Of a stretch of DNA of 64,000 nt, positions 44,304 to 52,247 are shown one piece after another. The stretch covers positions 1 to 64,000 of the forward strand of contig NZ_JAASAD010000008.1 in the NCBI RefSeq assembly GCF_012726175.1, read 5' to 3'. The notes beneath the pieces are model-generated. The model saw only the letters and a program-made list of their open reading frames with translations. It did not search any database and was not told where the DNA came from. The DNA comes from Micromonospora sp. HNM0581. Lineage in GTDB: Bacteria > Actinomycetota > Actinomycetes > Mycobacteriales > Micromonosporaceae. Each line of letters opens with the position of its first letter. Position 1 is the stretch's first letter. Made by a program: the position numbers and the translations under genes.

Positions 44304-45376
44304 TCGGCGTACTGGGCGCCTCCGGCGCAGTGGGACGGCAGGCGGTACGGGCGTTGCGGGACAGCGGCACCGGCCCGCTGCGCCTCGGCGCCCGGCGTAC
44401 CTCAGCGTTGTCCGCTGCTGATGGTGAGGTGCGGACGGTCGACGTGAACGACGCCGGTTCTCTGAAGGAGTTCTGTGCCGGGCTGACCGTGCTGCTCAAC
44501 TGCGCGGGGCCGACGTACGCGCTGCAGGAACGGATGGCCCTGGCCGCCCTGGCCGCCGGCGCGCACTACGTGGACGTGGGCGGTGACGACCCGGTCCACG
44601 AGAGACTGACCGCGGCGGGGGCGGTCACCGGGGATGCGACGGTGGTGCTGTCCGCCGGCGCGCTGCCGGGATTGTCAGCTCTGGTCCCTCGGTGGCTGGC
44701 GGCCCGTTGGCCGGACGGCGACCGTCTGGTGTGTCTTGCCGGCGGGTTGGAGAAATGCACCCCGACCGTGGCCGAGGAGATCCTGCTCTCGCTCTCCGTG
44801 GGCGGGGCGTACGGCGAACCGTTCGGCAGGCCACTGGCGGCGTGGCGGAACGGCCGGCGGGCGCTGCGGGTGCTGCGCACCATCGAGGACGAGCAGCTGC
44901 CCGACTTCCCCGACCGGGCGATGCTGCAGCCGATCCTGACCGCCGAGTCCGAACGGCTGGCGGTCATGCTGAGGCTCGACGAACTCGATTTCTTCAACGT
45001 GTATCCCGGACCACGGGTCCGGGCCCTGTTCGCGCAGCTGCCCTCGCTTGCTGCGCAGGGACGCGGTGACCTGGTGCAGCGGATCGTCACGGCCGGTGAC
45101 GTGGATCTGGCTGGCCGGGATCCGTACTACCGCATGAGGTTCACTCTGGGCGGGCCGGGTGGTGAGCACACGGCCGTCGTCTCGACCGGCTCCAGCTACC
45201 GGCTCACCGCCGCGGTCGGTGTGCTGGCGGTCCGGGCCGTCGTCGACGGCGAACTCCCCGCTGGGCTGCACTTCGGCGGAGACGTCCTCGATCCGGGCTG
45301 GGCGGTCGAGGAGATCAACCGGACCGGTGCTGCGGACATCACCGTCCTCGACGATGTCGACGAGGGTGTCCTGTGA
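44300..45376 (+). CDS. Saccharopine-dehydrogenase-like NAD(P) oxidoreductase
   Basis: 358 residues. The N-terminal Rossmann start IGVLGASGAVGRQAVRAL and the following LLNCAGPTYALQERMALAAL, HYVDVGGD and LSAGALPGLSALVPRWLA are typical of the saccharopine dehydrogenase NADP-binding family, including trans-acting enoyl reductase-like members. It is coupled at both ends: ATGA overlap with NRPS 2 and GTGA overlap with the imine reductase gene. A protein of this type sits at the same place in the S. coelicolor coelibactin cluster as I recall it (SCO7684). It probably reduces or isomerises a ring or chain intermediate; the actual step is unknown. Confidence 0.85.
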   Translation: MIGVLGASGAVGRQAVRALRDSGTGPLRLGARRTSALSAADGEVRTVDVNDAGSLKEFCAGLTVLLNCAGPTYALQERMALAALAAGAHYVDVGGDDPVHERLTAAGAVTGDATVVLSAGALPGLSALVPRWLAARWPDGDRLVCLAGGLEKCTPTVAEEILLSLSVGGAYGEPFGRPLAAWRNGRRALRVLRTIEDEQLPDFPDRAMLQPILTAESERLAVMLRLDELDFFNVYPGPRVRALFAQLPSLAAQGRGDLVQRIVTAGDVDLAGRDPYYRMRFTLGGPGGEHTAVVSTGSSYRLTAAVGVLAVRAVVDGELPAGLHFGGDVLDPGWAVEEINRTGAADITVLDDVDEGVL

Positions 45377-47151
45377 CACGGCTGCGGGCCATCGTGGGTG
45401 GCACGAACTTCGGGCGGTTCTACGTCCGGGCGATCCGGCAGCACCCCGGCTTCGAACTCGCCGGAGTGTTGTCGACTGGGAGCACGTACTCCACCGAGTA
45501 CGCGCGTTCCCTGGGCGTGCCGTCGTACACCGCGGTCGACCTGCTTCCCGATGACATCCAGGTGGCGTGTGTGGTCGTGCCGGGGGCGGTGAGCGGAGGT
45601 CCGGGGACCGACATCGCGCAAGCGCTCCTGGCGCGGGGTGTGCACGTGTTGCAGGAGCACCCCGCGCATCCCGACGAGATCGCGGCCTGCCTGCGGGTTG
45701 CGCGGGCCGGCGGAGTGCAGTACCGCGTCAACACCCACTACCGGCACCTGCCCGCCGTACGCACGTTCCTGAGCGCCGCCGCCCGATTGCGAGAGCAACG
45801 CGCCCTGCTGTTCGCCGACGCCGCCTCGGCGGTGCATGTGCTGCAGCCCATGGCAGACATCCTCGTGAGGGCGCTGGGCGCGGCCCGTCCTCGCCGGTTC
45901 TCACCGGTGTCGGACTCGGCGCCGCTCCGTACCCTGCACGGTGAGCTGGCCGGGGTTCCGCTCACGATGCGTGTGCAGAACCAGCTCGACCCGGTCGATC
46001 GCGACAATCACGCCCTGTTCTGGCACCGCATCTCGCTCGGCAGCGACGCGGGGGTGCTGACCCTGGCCGACACGCACGGCCCGGTGTTGTGGAGTCCTCG
46101 CCTGCATGCGCCGCGGGACGCCGAGGGTAGGCTCGTGGTGACCGACCCGGCGTTGGACCTGCCCACCACTTCGGTGCTCGGGGCGGCCCGGCAGCCGACG
46201 TACCTGCAAGCCTTCGAACATTTGTGGCCCGACGCGATAGGCTCGGCGCTCACCGAGTTCGCGGCGGCCGTCAACGCCGGTACGGACCCGCTGCGCGGCG
46301 GGCAACCGGACCTGGCCATGGCGGGCTGGTGGCGTGACCTCGCTGCCCTGCTGGGGCCACCTGAGCTGATCAACCCGCCGAGGCCCGTGCCGCTGACCGC
46401 CGACCGGCTGGGCAACCCGGAGCCGGCTGCCTCCGGCTACACCGCTTCAGCGGAGTTCTTCGACCTGGCTGCCCGCGAGCATGCCGGGCGCAGCGGCCCT
46501 GCGGTCGTTGCCGCTCTGGCCGGGATCGATGTGGCCGATGGTCCGATCGTCGACATCGGAGCAGGAACCGGATTGATCACCGAGGTGGTGGCACGGGCCT
46601 TTCCGGCGGCTACCGTTCTGGCCAGCGAGCCGGACCCGGCAATGCGCGCCGTGCTGACCAGCCGCGTCGACAGCATCCCCGCTCTGCGGGATCGGGTGAC
46701 GGTGGTCGCGGCGAGCGCCGAGGAACTGCCGCTGCCGCACCGGCTGTCGGCGGCGGTGCTGTGCGGCGTACTCGGTCATCTGGACGCCGACGCCCGGAAC
46801 GAGCTCCTGCTGTCACTGGTCAAGCGGCTGACGCCCGGCGCGCCGATCGTGGTGGAGTTGATGGGCCTCACGACGCCGGTGGCGATGGCACCGGTGCGGC
46901 TGGCCACCCGGACACTCGGCGCCCAGCGTTACGAGTGGTGGATGTCGGGCGAGCCGGTCGGCACCGACCGGATGCGGCTGGACACGGCCTGGCGGGTCTT
47001 TCGGGACGGCGAGATGCAGCGGGAGGTCCGTGACTCGTACCTGTGGCGCACCCTGACCGTCGAGCAGGTCGCGGCCGAGGCCGGCCTCACCTGCGAGCCA
47101 CTCGACGGCCTGCCCTACGCCGCGGTGCTGCGTGTCCCACTCACCACGTGA
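45373..47151 (+). CDS. Thiazolinyl imine reductase fused to a SAM methyltransferase
   Basis: 592 residues from GTG 45373 (GTGA overlap). Residues 1-345 match the Irp3/YbtU/PchG reductases: RLRAIVGGTNFGRFYVRAI (NADPH fold), the hallmark HVLQEHPAHPDE, VNTHYRHLPAVR and a long C-terminal domain. They reduce a thiazoline to thiazolidine on the NRPS. Residues 355-592 form a class I methyltransferase: YTASAEFFDLAAREHAG, IVDIGAGTGLITEVV, VLCGVLGHLDADARN. This domain is clearly related to the free-standing methyltransferase at 49205. In yersiniabactin and pyochelin pathways the reductase is a separate protein, so the fusion is notable. The 3' end overlaps the convergent P450 gene by 11 bases. Confidence 0.93.
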   Translation: MTRLRAIVGGTNFGRFYVRAIRQHPGFELAGVLSTGSTYSTEYARSLGVPSYTAVDLLPDDIQVACVVVPGAVSGGPGTDIAQALLARGVHVLQEHPAHPDEIAACLRVARAGGVQYRVNTHYRHLPAVRTFLSAAARLREQRALLFADAASAVHVLQPMADILVRALGAARPRRFSPVSDSAPLRTLHGELAGVPLTMRVQNQLDPVDRDNHALFWHRISLGSDAGVLTLADTHGPVLWSPRLHAPRDAEGRLVVTDPALDLPTTSVLGAARQPTYLQAFEHLWPDAIGSALTEFAAAVNAGTDPLRGGQPDLAMAGWWRDLAALLGPPELINPPRPVPLTADRLGNPEPAASGYTASAEFFDLAAREHAGRSGPAVVAALAGIDVADGPIVDIGAGTGLITEVVARAFPAATVLASEPDPAMRAVLTSRVDSIPALRDRVTVVAASAEELPLPHRLSAAVLCGVLGHLDADARNELLLSLVKRLTPGAPIVVELMGLTTPVAMAPVRLATRTLGAQRYEWWMSGEPVGTDRMRLDTAWRVFRDGEMQREVRDSYLWRTLTVEQVAAEAGLTCEPLDGLPYAAVLRVPLTT

Positions 47152-48349
47152 CCGGCACCCGGACCGGGCCGTATGCGATCCCGTCGTGTTTGAAAGCGAT
47201 CTCGGACAACGCCGCGTCCAGATGCATACCGGGAACGCGGTCGATCAGCGTGCCAAGAGCGATCTGCAACTCGACCCGGGCGAGATTCTGCCCAACGCAC
47301 TGATGAATTCCGTATCCGAAGCCTATGTGAGTACGGCCGGCCCGCCGAAAATCGATGACCGACGGCTCAGGAAACACGGACGGGTCGTGATTGGCGCCGG
47401 CCAGGAGTGGGATCACCCCGTCGCCGGCCGGGATCACGACGTCGCCGACCGCGATGTCCTCCGTCGCGGTCCGCAACGCGATGGAGTCACCGACCGACAG
47501 CGCGCGCAGCAGCTCCTCGACAGCGGCCGGCATCAGGGTGGGGTCGGCGTCGAGCTCCTTCCACAGCCGCCGATTGTCGTCGAGCAACGCCAGCACACTG
47601 AGACCGATCATGTTGGTGGTCGTCTCCCGGCCCGCCACGACGGTGATCGCCACGGTGGCGAGCAGGTCGTCGCGGGTCACCGCGCCGGTGTGCAGCTGAT
47701 CGGCGATAAGCCGGCTGAGCAGGTCCTCGCCCAGGTCGCGTTCGCGCTCGCTGACCAGGTCGTCGAACACCTCGAACAGCGCGTCGAGGCCCTCGGTGGC
47801 GCTGCCGGCGTCGCTGGCGCCGCCACCGATCTGCTGAGACCCCAGCGCCCCGGTGATGCGACGGAAGAACGGGTCGGCCCGGCGCACGCCGATCATCTCG
47901 CACATGACCGTACTGGAGACGGTGTGTGCGTACTGGGGCAGCAGATCGACCGGCGGTCCGTGCCGCAGCAACTCGTCCACCCGTTCATCGGCGATGCGTT
48001 GCACCGACCGTCGCATCCCACGGGCCTTCCGCACGGTCATCTCCGGCAGCAGCATCCGCCGGTGGGCGGTGTGCTCCGGCGGATCCATCCGGATGAACGG
48101 TCGGGTTCGTGCGCCCACCTCCTGCTCACCCTCGGCCAGTGCCGGGAAGTTGGGGCGCCGTACGTCTGCGCTGATTCGCCGGTCGGCCAGCAGTGCGCGT
48201 ACGTCGGCGTAGCCGGTGACCACCCAGGCGTGTCTGCCGGTCGGCAGCACCACGCGGGAAGCCGCCCCCTCGGCGCGCAGATCAGCGTATTTCGCCGGTG
48301 CCGAAAAAGGGCAGGAGCGGGGCATCGGAAATGCCCTTGCCTCTTCCAT
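47141..48349 (-). CDS. Cytochrome P450
   Basis: 402 residues, normal length for a soluble bacterial P450. Heme-binding loop FGYGIHQCVGQNLARVE with the Cys ligand; I-helix VVAGRETTTN with the acid-alcohol region; the substrate-side HTAHRRMLLPEMT; and the C-helix pattern are present. ATG 48349 follows an AAGGAAAGG ribosome-site region. It probably hydroxylates or oxidises the salicyl-thiazoline product or aromatises a ring, using the ferredoxin at 30399. Coelibactin-type clusters contain a P450 (SCO7686). It is on the opposite strand to its neighbours, with its last 11 bases shared with the imine reductase fusion gene. Confidence 0.95.
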   Translation of the reverse strand: MEEARAFPMPRSCPFSAPAKYADLRAEGAASRVVLPTGRHAWVVTGYADVRALLADRRISADVRRPNFPALAEGEQEVGARTRPFIRMDPPEHTAHRRMLLPEMTVRKARGMRRSVQRIADERVDELLRHGPPVDLLPQYAHTVSSTVMCEMIGVRRADPFFRRITGALGSQQIGGGASDAGSATEGLDALFEVFDDLVSERERDLGEDLLSRLIADQLHTGAVTRDDLLATVAITVVAGRETTTNMIGLSVLALLDDNRRLWKELDADPTLMPAAVEELLRALSVGDSIALRTATEDIAVGDVVIPAGDGVIPLLAGANHDPSVFPEPSVIDFRRAGRTHIGFGYGIHQCVGQNLARVELQIALGTLIDRVPGMHLDAALSEIAFKHDGIAYGPVRVPVTW

Positions 48350-48462
48350 GGAATTTCCAACCTTTCCTTACTGGAGGTCACAGTCTACCGCTGAAAAACG
48401 AATTACGCACCATTCGCGAACGGCCCGAAGGGCAATTTAATGCTGCCTGGAAATGGAAATTT

Positions 48463-49185
48463 ATGCATCGCCTGATCTGCTTCCCGCACGCCGGTGGAAG
48501 TGCGAGCGCCTTCCGCCCGTGGCGTGCGGTCATGCCGCCGTACGTCGACTTGCACGTACTGCAGTACCCGGGACGGGAGTCCCGGTTCGGTGAACCACTG
48601 ATCGACCGGATGCCAGACCTGGTTCGGCTGCTCACCGACGAACTGATGTCTCAGGGGCTTCGCCGGCCGTACGTGCTGCTCGGGCACAGCATGGGAGCAG
48701 CCGTCGCCTATGAGGTGGCGCAGGAGCTCCGGCGCCGAGGGCAGCCGGGTCCGGATCTACTGGTTCCCTGTGCACGGCAGTCGCCGACCGAACCGCGCCG
48801 AGGTGAGGTGCATCGCGGAGACGACGACGTGCTCATCGCAGAGCTGCGGCGCCTGGGCGGGACGCCAGCGGAGGTGCTCGCGGATCCGGACCTGCGCCGT
48901 GCCGTGCTGAGCGTGGTCCGCAACGATTACCGGCTGTCGGAGACCTACGTCGCGCAGCCCGCACCACCGCTGGATTGCCCGATCATGGTGCTCGTCGGCG
49001 ATGCCGACCCTGAATGCAGCGCCGCAGACGGTGCCGGCTGGGCGGCCGTGACCAGCGGCCGTTCCACCGTGTCCACGTTCCCCGGCGACCACTTCTTCCT
49101 CACGCCGCGGCGCCGGGAGGTCGTCGCGGCGGTGCTATCCCGGCTCGGCCTACCGGCGCTCAATGCCTGGCCCAGCACCCCCTGA
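48463..49185 (+). CDS. Type II thioesterase of the salicyl-NRPS cluster
   Basis: 240 residues. ATG 48463 begins MHRLICFPHAGGSA, almost at the first conserved strand; longer in-frame sequence upstream overlaps the divergent P450 gene and has no ribosome site. GHSMGAAVAYEV contains the Ser nucleophile (near residue 80), the Asp is in VLVGDADPE and the His in GDHFFL. It probably clears misprimed PCP or ArCP domains, as YbtT-like thioesterases do. Divergent from the P450 with a 113-base gap; followed by the methyltransferase gene after 19 bases, so one operon. It is clearly distinct from the paralogue at 13036. Confidence 0.93.
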   Translation: MHRLICFPHAGGSASAFRPWRAVMPPYVDLHVLQYPGRESRFGEPLIDRMPDLVRLLTDELMSQGLRRPYVLLGHSMGAAVAYEVAQELRRRGQPGPDLLVPCARQSPTEPRRGEVHRGDDDVLIAELRRLGGTPAEVLADPDLRRAVLSVVRNDYRLSETYVAQPAPPLDCPIMVLVGDADPECSAADGAGWAAVTSGRSTVSTFPGDHFFLTPRRREVVAAVLSRLGLPALNAWPSTP

Positions 49186-49204
49186 TCGGATCGAGGAGCA
49201 ACAC

Positions 49205-49936
49205 ATGGCTACCGACTTCTACAGCACCTCGGCAGAGTTCTACGACATGGTCGCGCAGCGGCACGTCCGGACCAGCTCCGGCCCGTTGGTGACGGCGTTA
49301 CGGTCCGTCGAACCGTCGCATGGACCGGTCGTCGAGATCGGCGCCGGCACCGGCCGGCTGACCGAACTCATCGCGAACCGGCTGCGCACCGCCACCATCC
49401 TGGCCGTCGAGCCCTCCGCCCCCATGCGCGCGATCCTGACCAGTCGGGTGCTGAACGATCCCGACCTGCGCAGGCGGGTCACAGTTGTCGCTGATCAGGC
49501 ACCCGACTTGCGGTTGCCCGAGCAAATCAGCACCGCCGTCATCTTCGGCGTACTCGGCCACCTGGACACCGCCGATCGGGGCCGCCTGTGGGAAGTGCTA
49601 CGTAGCCGCCTACCGGTGGGAGCGCCGGTGGCCGTCGAACTGATGGGCGGGCACGAAGCCCGCCCACTACCGCCCATCCGCATGCTCCGCGAGACGATCG
49701 GCACCCAGACCTACGAATGGTGGACTTCGGCCGACGTGGCTGCACCCAAGCTCATGCGCTGGCGGACAACCTGGAAAGTGCTGTCCGGCGGCGAAGTCGT
49801 CAGGACCGTGGAGGACACCTACGACTGGGCGACGCTGAGTCTGGAGGAACTGGCGGACGAATCGGGGATGGCGGCTCGCGCGCTCGGCGGGTCAGGCGTG
49901 CCGGGCTCGCCGGAGATCGGCCTGCTGATCCGCTGA
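49205..49936 (+). CDS. Class I SAM-dependent methyltransferase, paralogue of the fused domain
   Basis: 243 residues from ATG 49205 with GAGGAG upstream. SAM motif VVEIGAGTGRLTELI, acidic motif ILAVEPSAPM and FGVLGHLDTADRG. Side by side with the C-terminal domain of the fusion at 45373, shared blocks include the MRA.LTSRV stretch, GVLGHLD, VELMG and YEWW, at equivalent spacing. The two are products of a duplication. Substrate unknown: O-, N- or C-methylation of the salicyl-peptide are all possible. Last gene of the cluster on this side. Confidence 0.9.
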   Translation: MATDFYSTSAEFYDMVAQRHVRTSSGPLVTALRSVEPSHGPVVEIGAGTGRLTELIANRLRTATILAVEPSAPMRAILTSRVLNDPDLRRRVTVVADQAPDLRLPEQISTAVIFGVLGHLDTADRGRLWEVLRSRLPVGAPVAVELMGGHEARPLPPIRMLRETIGTQTYEWWTSADVAAPKLMRWRTTWKVLSGGEVVRTVEDTYDWATLSLEELADESGMAARALGGSGVPGSPEIGLLIR

Positions 49937-50011
49937 CCGTGGGCCTAGTCGGCTCCCTTCCGCCTACGCCCCGCCCAATCCGAGCAGGGTACCGAGGGTG
50001 GTTTAAGCAGT

Positions 50012-50513
50012 TCAGTGCCGTGCCTGGTGCTCCAGGTCGCCGAAGTCGGTGAGGAAACAGGCGATGTCGCCGTCGGTGGTACAGCCAGACCAGGTCAGGT
50101 AGCGTCCGTCTGCCTCAAGTGGGGGAAGCGGCGATCAGGTCCTCCCGGGCTTCGTCATCGGTCAGGGCCTCGAACACCTCCGGCGAACCGAACGACCCGG
50201 TGCCGCCATCGAACCGGGTACACGTACGGCTCTCCGTTGCGCTGGGCCGGTCGCCAGCCGGCGACCGGTTCGGGGCGCACGACGACCCGGGCTGCGATCA
50301 CCAAGGCATCGTGGTGCAGGATCTCGACGGGAAGGCACCGGGCGCGACAGTCTCGGAGAACGCCTACCATGCCGGCCTCACCAGCAGGAAAGCCGATGCC
50401 TGGCTCAGCGGCGACGAGTTGGCCGCTCAGCAGGATCAGCCGCTCAGCAGGATCAGCCGCGCGGCGGGAGTGACCACAGCACCGGCCAGAGACCTGTTCA
50501 AGTCAAGACTCAT
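50012..50513 (-). pseudogene. Decayed gene of unknown family with a 17-bp tandem duplication and two frameshifts
   Basis: Reading from ATG 50513, the frame gives MSLDLNRSLAGAVVTPAARL and then reaches a stop created by a 17-base tandem duplication (50422-50455). Removing one copy restores a frame through EILHHDALVIAARVVVRPEP and GEPYVYP. Near 50215 the coherent sequence shifts one base (FDGGTGSFGSPEVFEALTDD). Near 50117 it shifts again, past a premature TGA, into ADGRYLTWSGCTTDGDIACF and ends with LEHQARH at 50014. The reconstructed protein is about 161 residues. I do not recognise the family. All three lesions are visible in the DNA; sequencing error could explain the single-base ones but not the duplication. 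Confidence 0.7.
50422..50455. repeat. 17-bp perfect tandem duplication
   Basis: GCCGCTCAGCAGGATCA occurs twice head to tail. Because 17 is not a multiple of three, it breaks the minus-strand frame described for the decayed gene. Only two copies, with no spacer, so not a CRISPR. Confidence 0.95.
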
Positions 50514-50547
50514 GCCGACCATGTACACGACACAATGTGGGCGTTCC

Positions 50548-51411
50548 TCAACGGCCCCGCCGATGCCGGCGCCACAGGGTGATCCCTACGGCCAGGGCGA
50601 GCAGCGTCAGCACCACCGTTGCGACCGTCCACGGCCCCAGCTCTGCCAGCCGAGTGCTGACCGCTGTCTGGACGGTACCGGCTGCTTCGATGATCGGGTC
50701 GTCCACAGCACCGCGACCGGAGAACGTCCGCACCTCGTACCAGCCGTACCAGGCCACGTATCCGCCGGTGATGACCAGCAGCAGCCCAGCGACCCGCCCG
50801 AGCAGCGAGTAAGCCCGGCGGGCGCGGCGCACCAGCGACTCACGCGCCAGCGCGACGGCCAGCGCGGCTGCCCCCACCGCAAGCCCCATACCGAAGGCGT
50901 ACGCCACGAACAGGGCGACGCCGGACAGGGCGGATCCGGCGCGGAACGCGGCGACCACGACGGCGAGGAACGGGCCGATGGTGCATCCGAGCGAAGCGAT
51001 CGCGTAGGCCGCACCGAACAGCACCATCGAGCCGAACCGTCGGCGGACCTCCGGCCCGGTGGCCAGTTTCGGCGTGAAGGTGGGCAACTGGCGCCCCGCC
51101 AGTAGCCAACCACCGGCAGCCACCAGGGCGAGCCCGATGAGGATCGACACCCAGGGCAGGTGCCGGGCGACCGCGTCCGCCGCGGGGGCAGCGAGCAGCC
51201 CGAACGCGCCGAACACCGCGACGAACCCGAGCGTCATGGCACCGGTCAACGCCACCGCCCGACCGACGGAGGCAAGCGCGTCCCGCTCGGCTGACGGCTC
51301 GTCACCCAGCACCAGCATCGACAGGTACGCCGGTAGCAGTGCGAAGCCACAGGGGTTGACCGCAGCCAACAGCCCGGCCCCGACAGCGAGGCCGTACGGA
51401 GTGTCTGTCAT
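50548..51411 (-). CDS. CcdA/DsbD-like membrane thiol-disulfide transporter
   Basis: 287 residues from ATG 51411. Six or more hydrophobic helices; the first has AAVNPCGFALLPAYLSML and the fourth ASLGCTIGPFLAVVVAAF, supplying the paired NPC / GCTxGP cysteines that carry electrons across the membrane. This is the CcdA (PF02683) pattern. It passes reducing power to extracytoplasmic thioredoxin-like proteins, fitting the lipoprotein gene two bases upstream. The C-terminal 60 residues include an extra membrane helix after an extracytoplasmic loop. Role: cytochrome c maturation or oxidative-stress repair outside the cell. Confidence 0.9.
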   Translation of the reverse strand: MTDTPYGLAVGAGLLAAVNPCGFALLPAYLSMLVLGDEPSAERDALASVGRAVALTGAMTLGFVAVFGAFGLLAAPAADAVARHLPWVSILIGLALVAAGGWLLAGRQLPTFTPKLATGPEVRRRFGSMVLFGAAYAIASLGCTIGPFLAVVVAAFRAGSALSGVALFVAYAFGMGLAVGAAALAVALARESLVRRARRAYSLLGRVAGLLLVITGGYVAWYGWYEVRTFSGRGAVDDPIIEAAGTVQTAVSTRLAELGPWTVATVVLTLLALAVGITLWRRHRRGR

Positions 51412-51413
51412 GG

Positions 51414-52001
51414 TCAGCTCAGACCGGTGACCCGCTTGCGCAGGTCCTGCTGCGACAGCGGTCCCGAGTGCACGACAGTGCCGGCGGAGTCGAGCAGCAC
51501 ATACTGCTCCTGGCTGGTCACCTCGAAGCGGCGGAACACCTGACCGTCGTCGTCGGCCAGGTTGGGGAAGCGGTCGATCCCGGTCTGCTCCGCGAACCGT
51601 CTCATCGCCTCGTCGCCGCTGCCGAGCCCGGCCACGCCGATCACGTTGACCCGGTCTGCGTTGTCCTGCTGCACAGCGGCGACCTCGCCGGCCACCGCAC
51701 GGCACCGGCTACACCAGGCCGCCCAGAACCACAACACCGCCGGCTTGCCGACGAGGGTGCTTCCCGCGAAGCTGTCACCGTCGACAGTCCGGGCACTGAA
51801 CGAGAGCGTCTGCGGGATCGTCTGTTCGCCGGTGCTCGCCGTCGACGCGGCGGGACCCGACGGTGTCGGCTGAGCCGCCGCGCTCGGCCCGGCAGTCGTG
51901 CTCTTCGGGGCGGCGGGCGGCGCTGTGTCACCGCAGGCGGTCAGGGCGAGGACGGCCGCGGCGAGGGCGGCGACGGCAGGGGCGGTACGGATGCCGAGCA
52001 T
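51414..52001 (-). CDS. TlpA/ResA-like thioredoxin-fold lipoprotein
   Basis: 195 residues. Signal peptide with lipobox LALTAC (Cys near residue 23), then a Pro/Ala/Ser/Thr-rich linker to about residue 60. The thioredoxin domain has the active site WAAWCSRCRAV and downstream YVLLDSAGTVVHSGP with the cis-Pro region. It ends two bases before the CcdA-like gene, so the pair forms an operon: CcdA reduces this lipoprotein outside the membrane. Comparable gene pairs occur near DsbE/MPT53-like proteins in mycobacteria. Confidence 0.92.
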   Translation of the reverse strand: MLGIRTAPAVAALAAAVLALTACGDTAPPAAPKSTTAGPSAAAQPTPSGPAASTASTGEQTIPQTLSFSARTVDGDSFAGSTLVGKPAVLWFWAAWCSRCRAVAGEVAAVQQDNADRVNVIGVAGLGSGDEAMRRFAEQTGIDRFPNLADDDGQVFRRFEVTSQEQYVLLDSAGTVVHSGPLSQQDLRKRVTGLS

Positions 52002-52247
52002 GAGCGGATGCTAGCCCGGTCGCCGCCCGGGCGGCCTTACGAGTTCCTTACAGGCGGCGTACGCGGCGGTGTTCGGCCCAGGTCGGCGAGGGCAGAGCCA
52101 TCCGGACGTGATCGACCCGGTCACAACGGCGAGCGCCGGTGGGACCATGTGTCCGCCATGGACCGTCAGTTCCGGTCGGTGACGGTGGCGGCCGGGACCA
52201 CCACGCGGGCAGGCCAATCGCCGTGGGCCGGCGATCCAGCTGGTATC

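Noticed and set aside
48350..48462. Fourth Zur box between P450 and thioesterase genes
   Set aside because: The best 15-mer matches only about 8 of 15 bases and lacks dyad symmetry. A short palindrome TGGAATTTCCA at the P450 start is of unclear meaning.
50400..50470. Short repeats taken for a CRISPR array
   Set aside because: Only two head-to-tail copies, no spacers; a simple tandem duplication.
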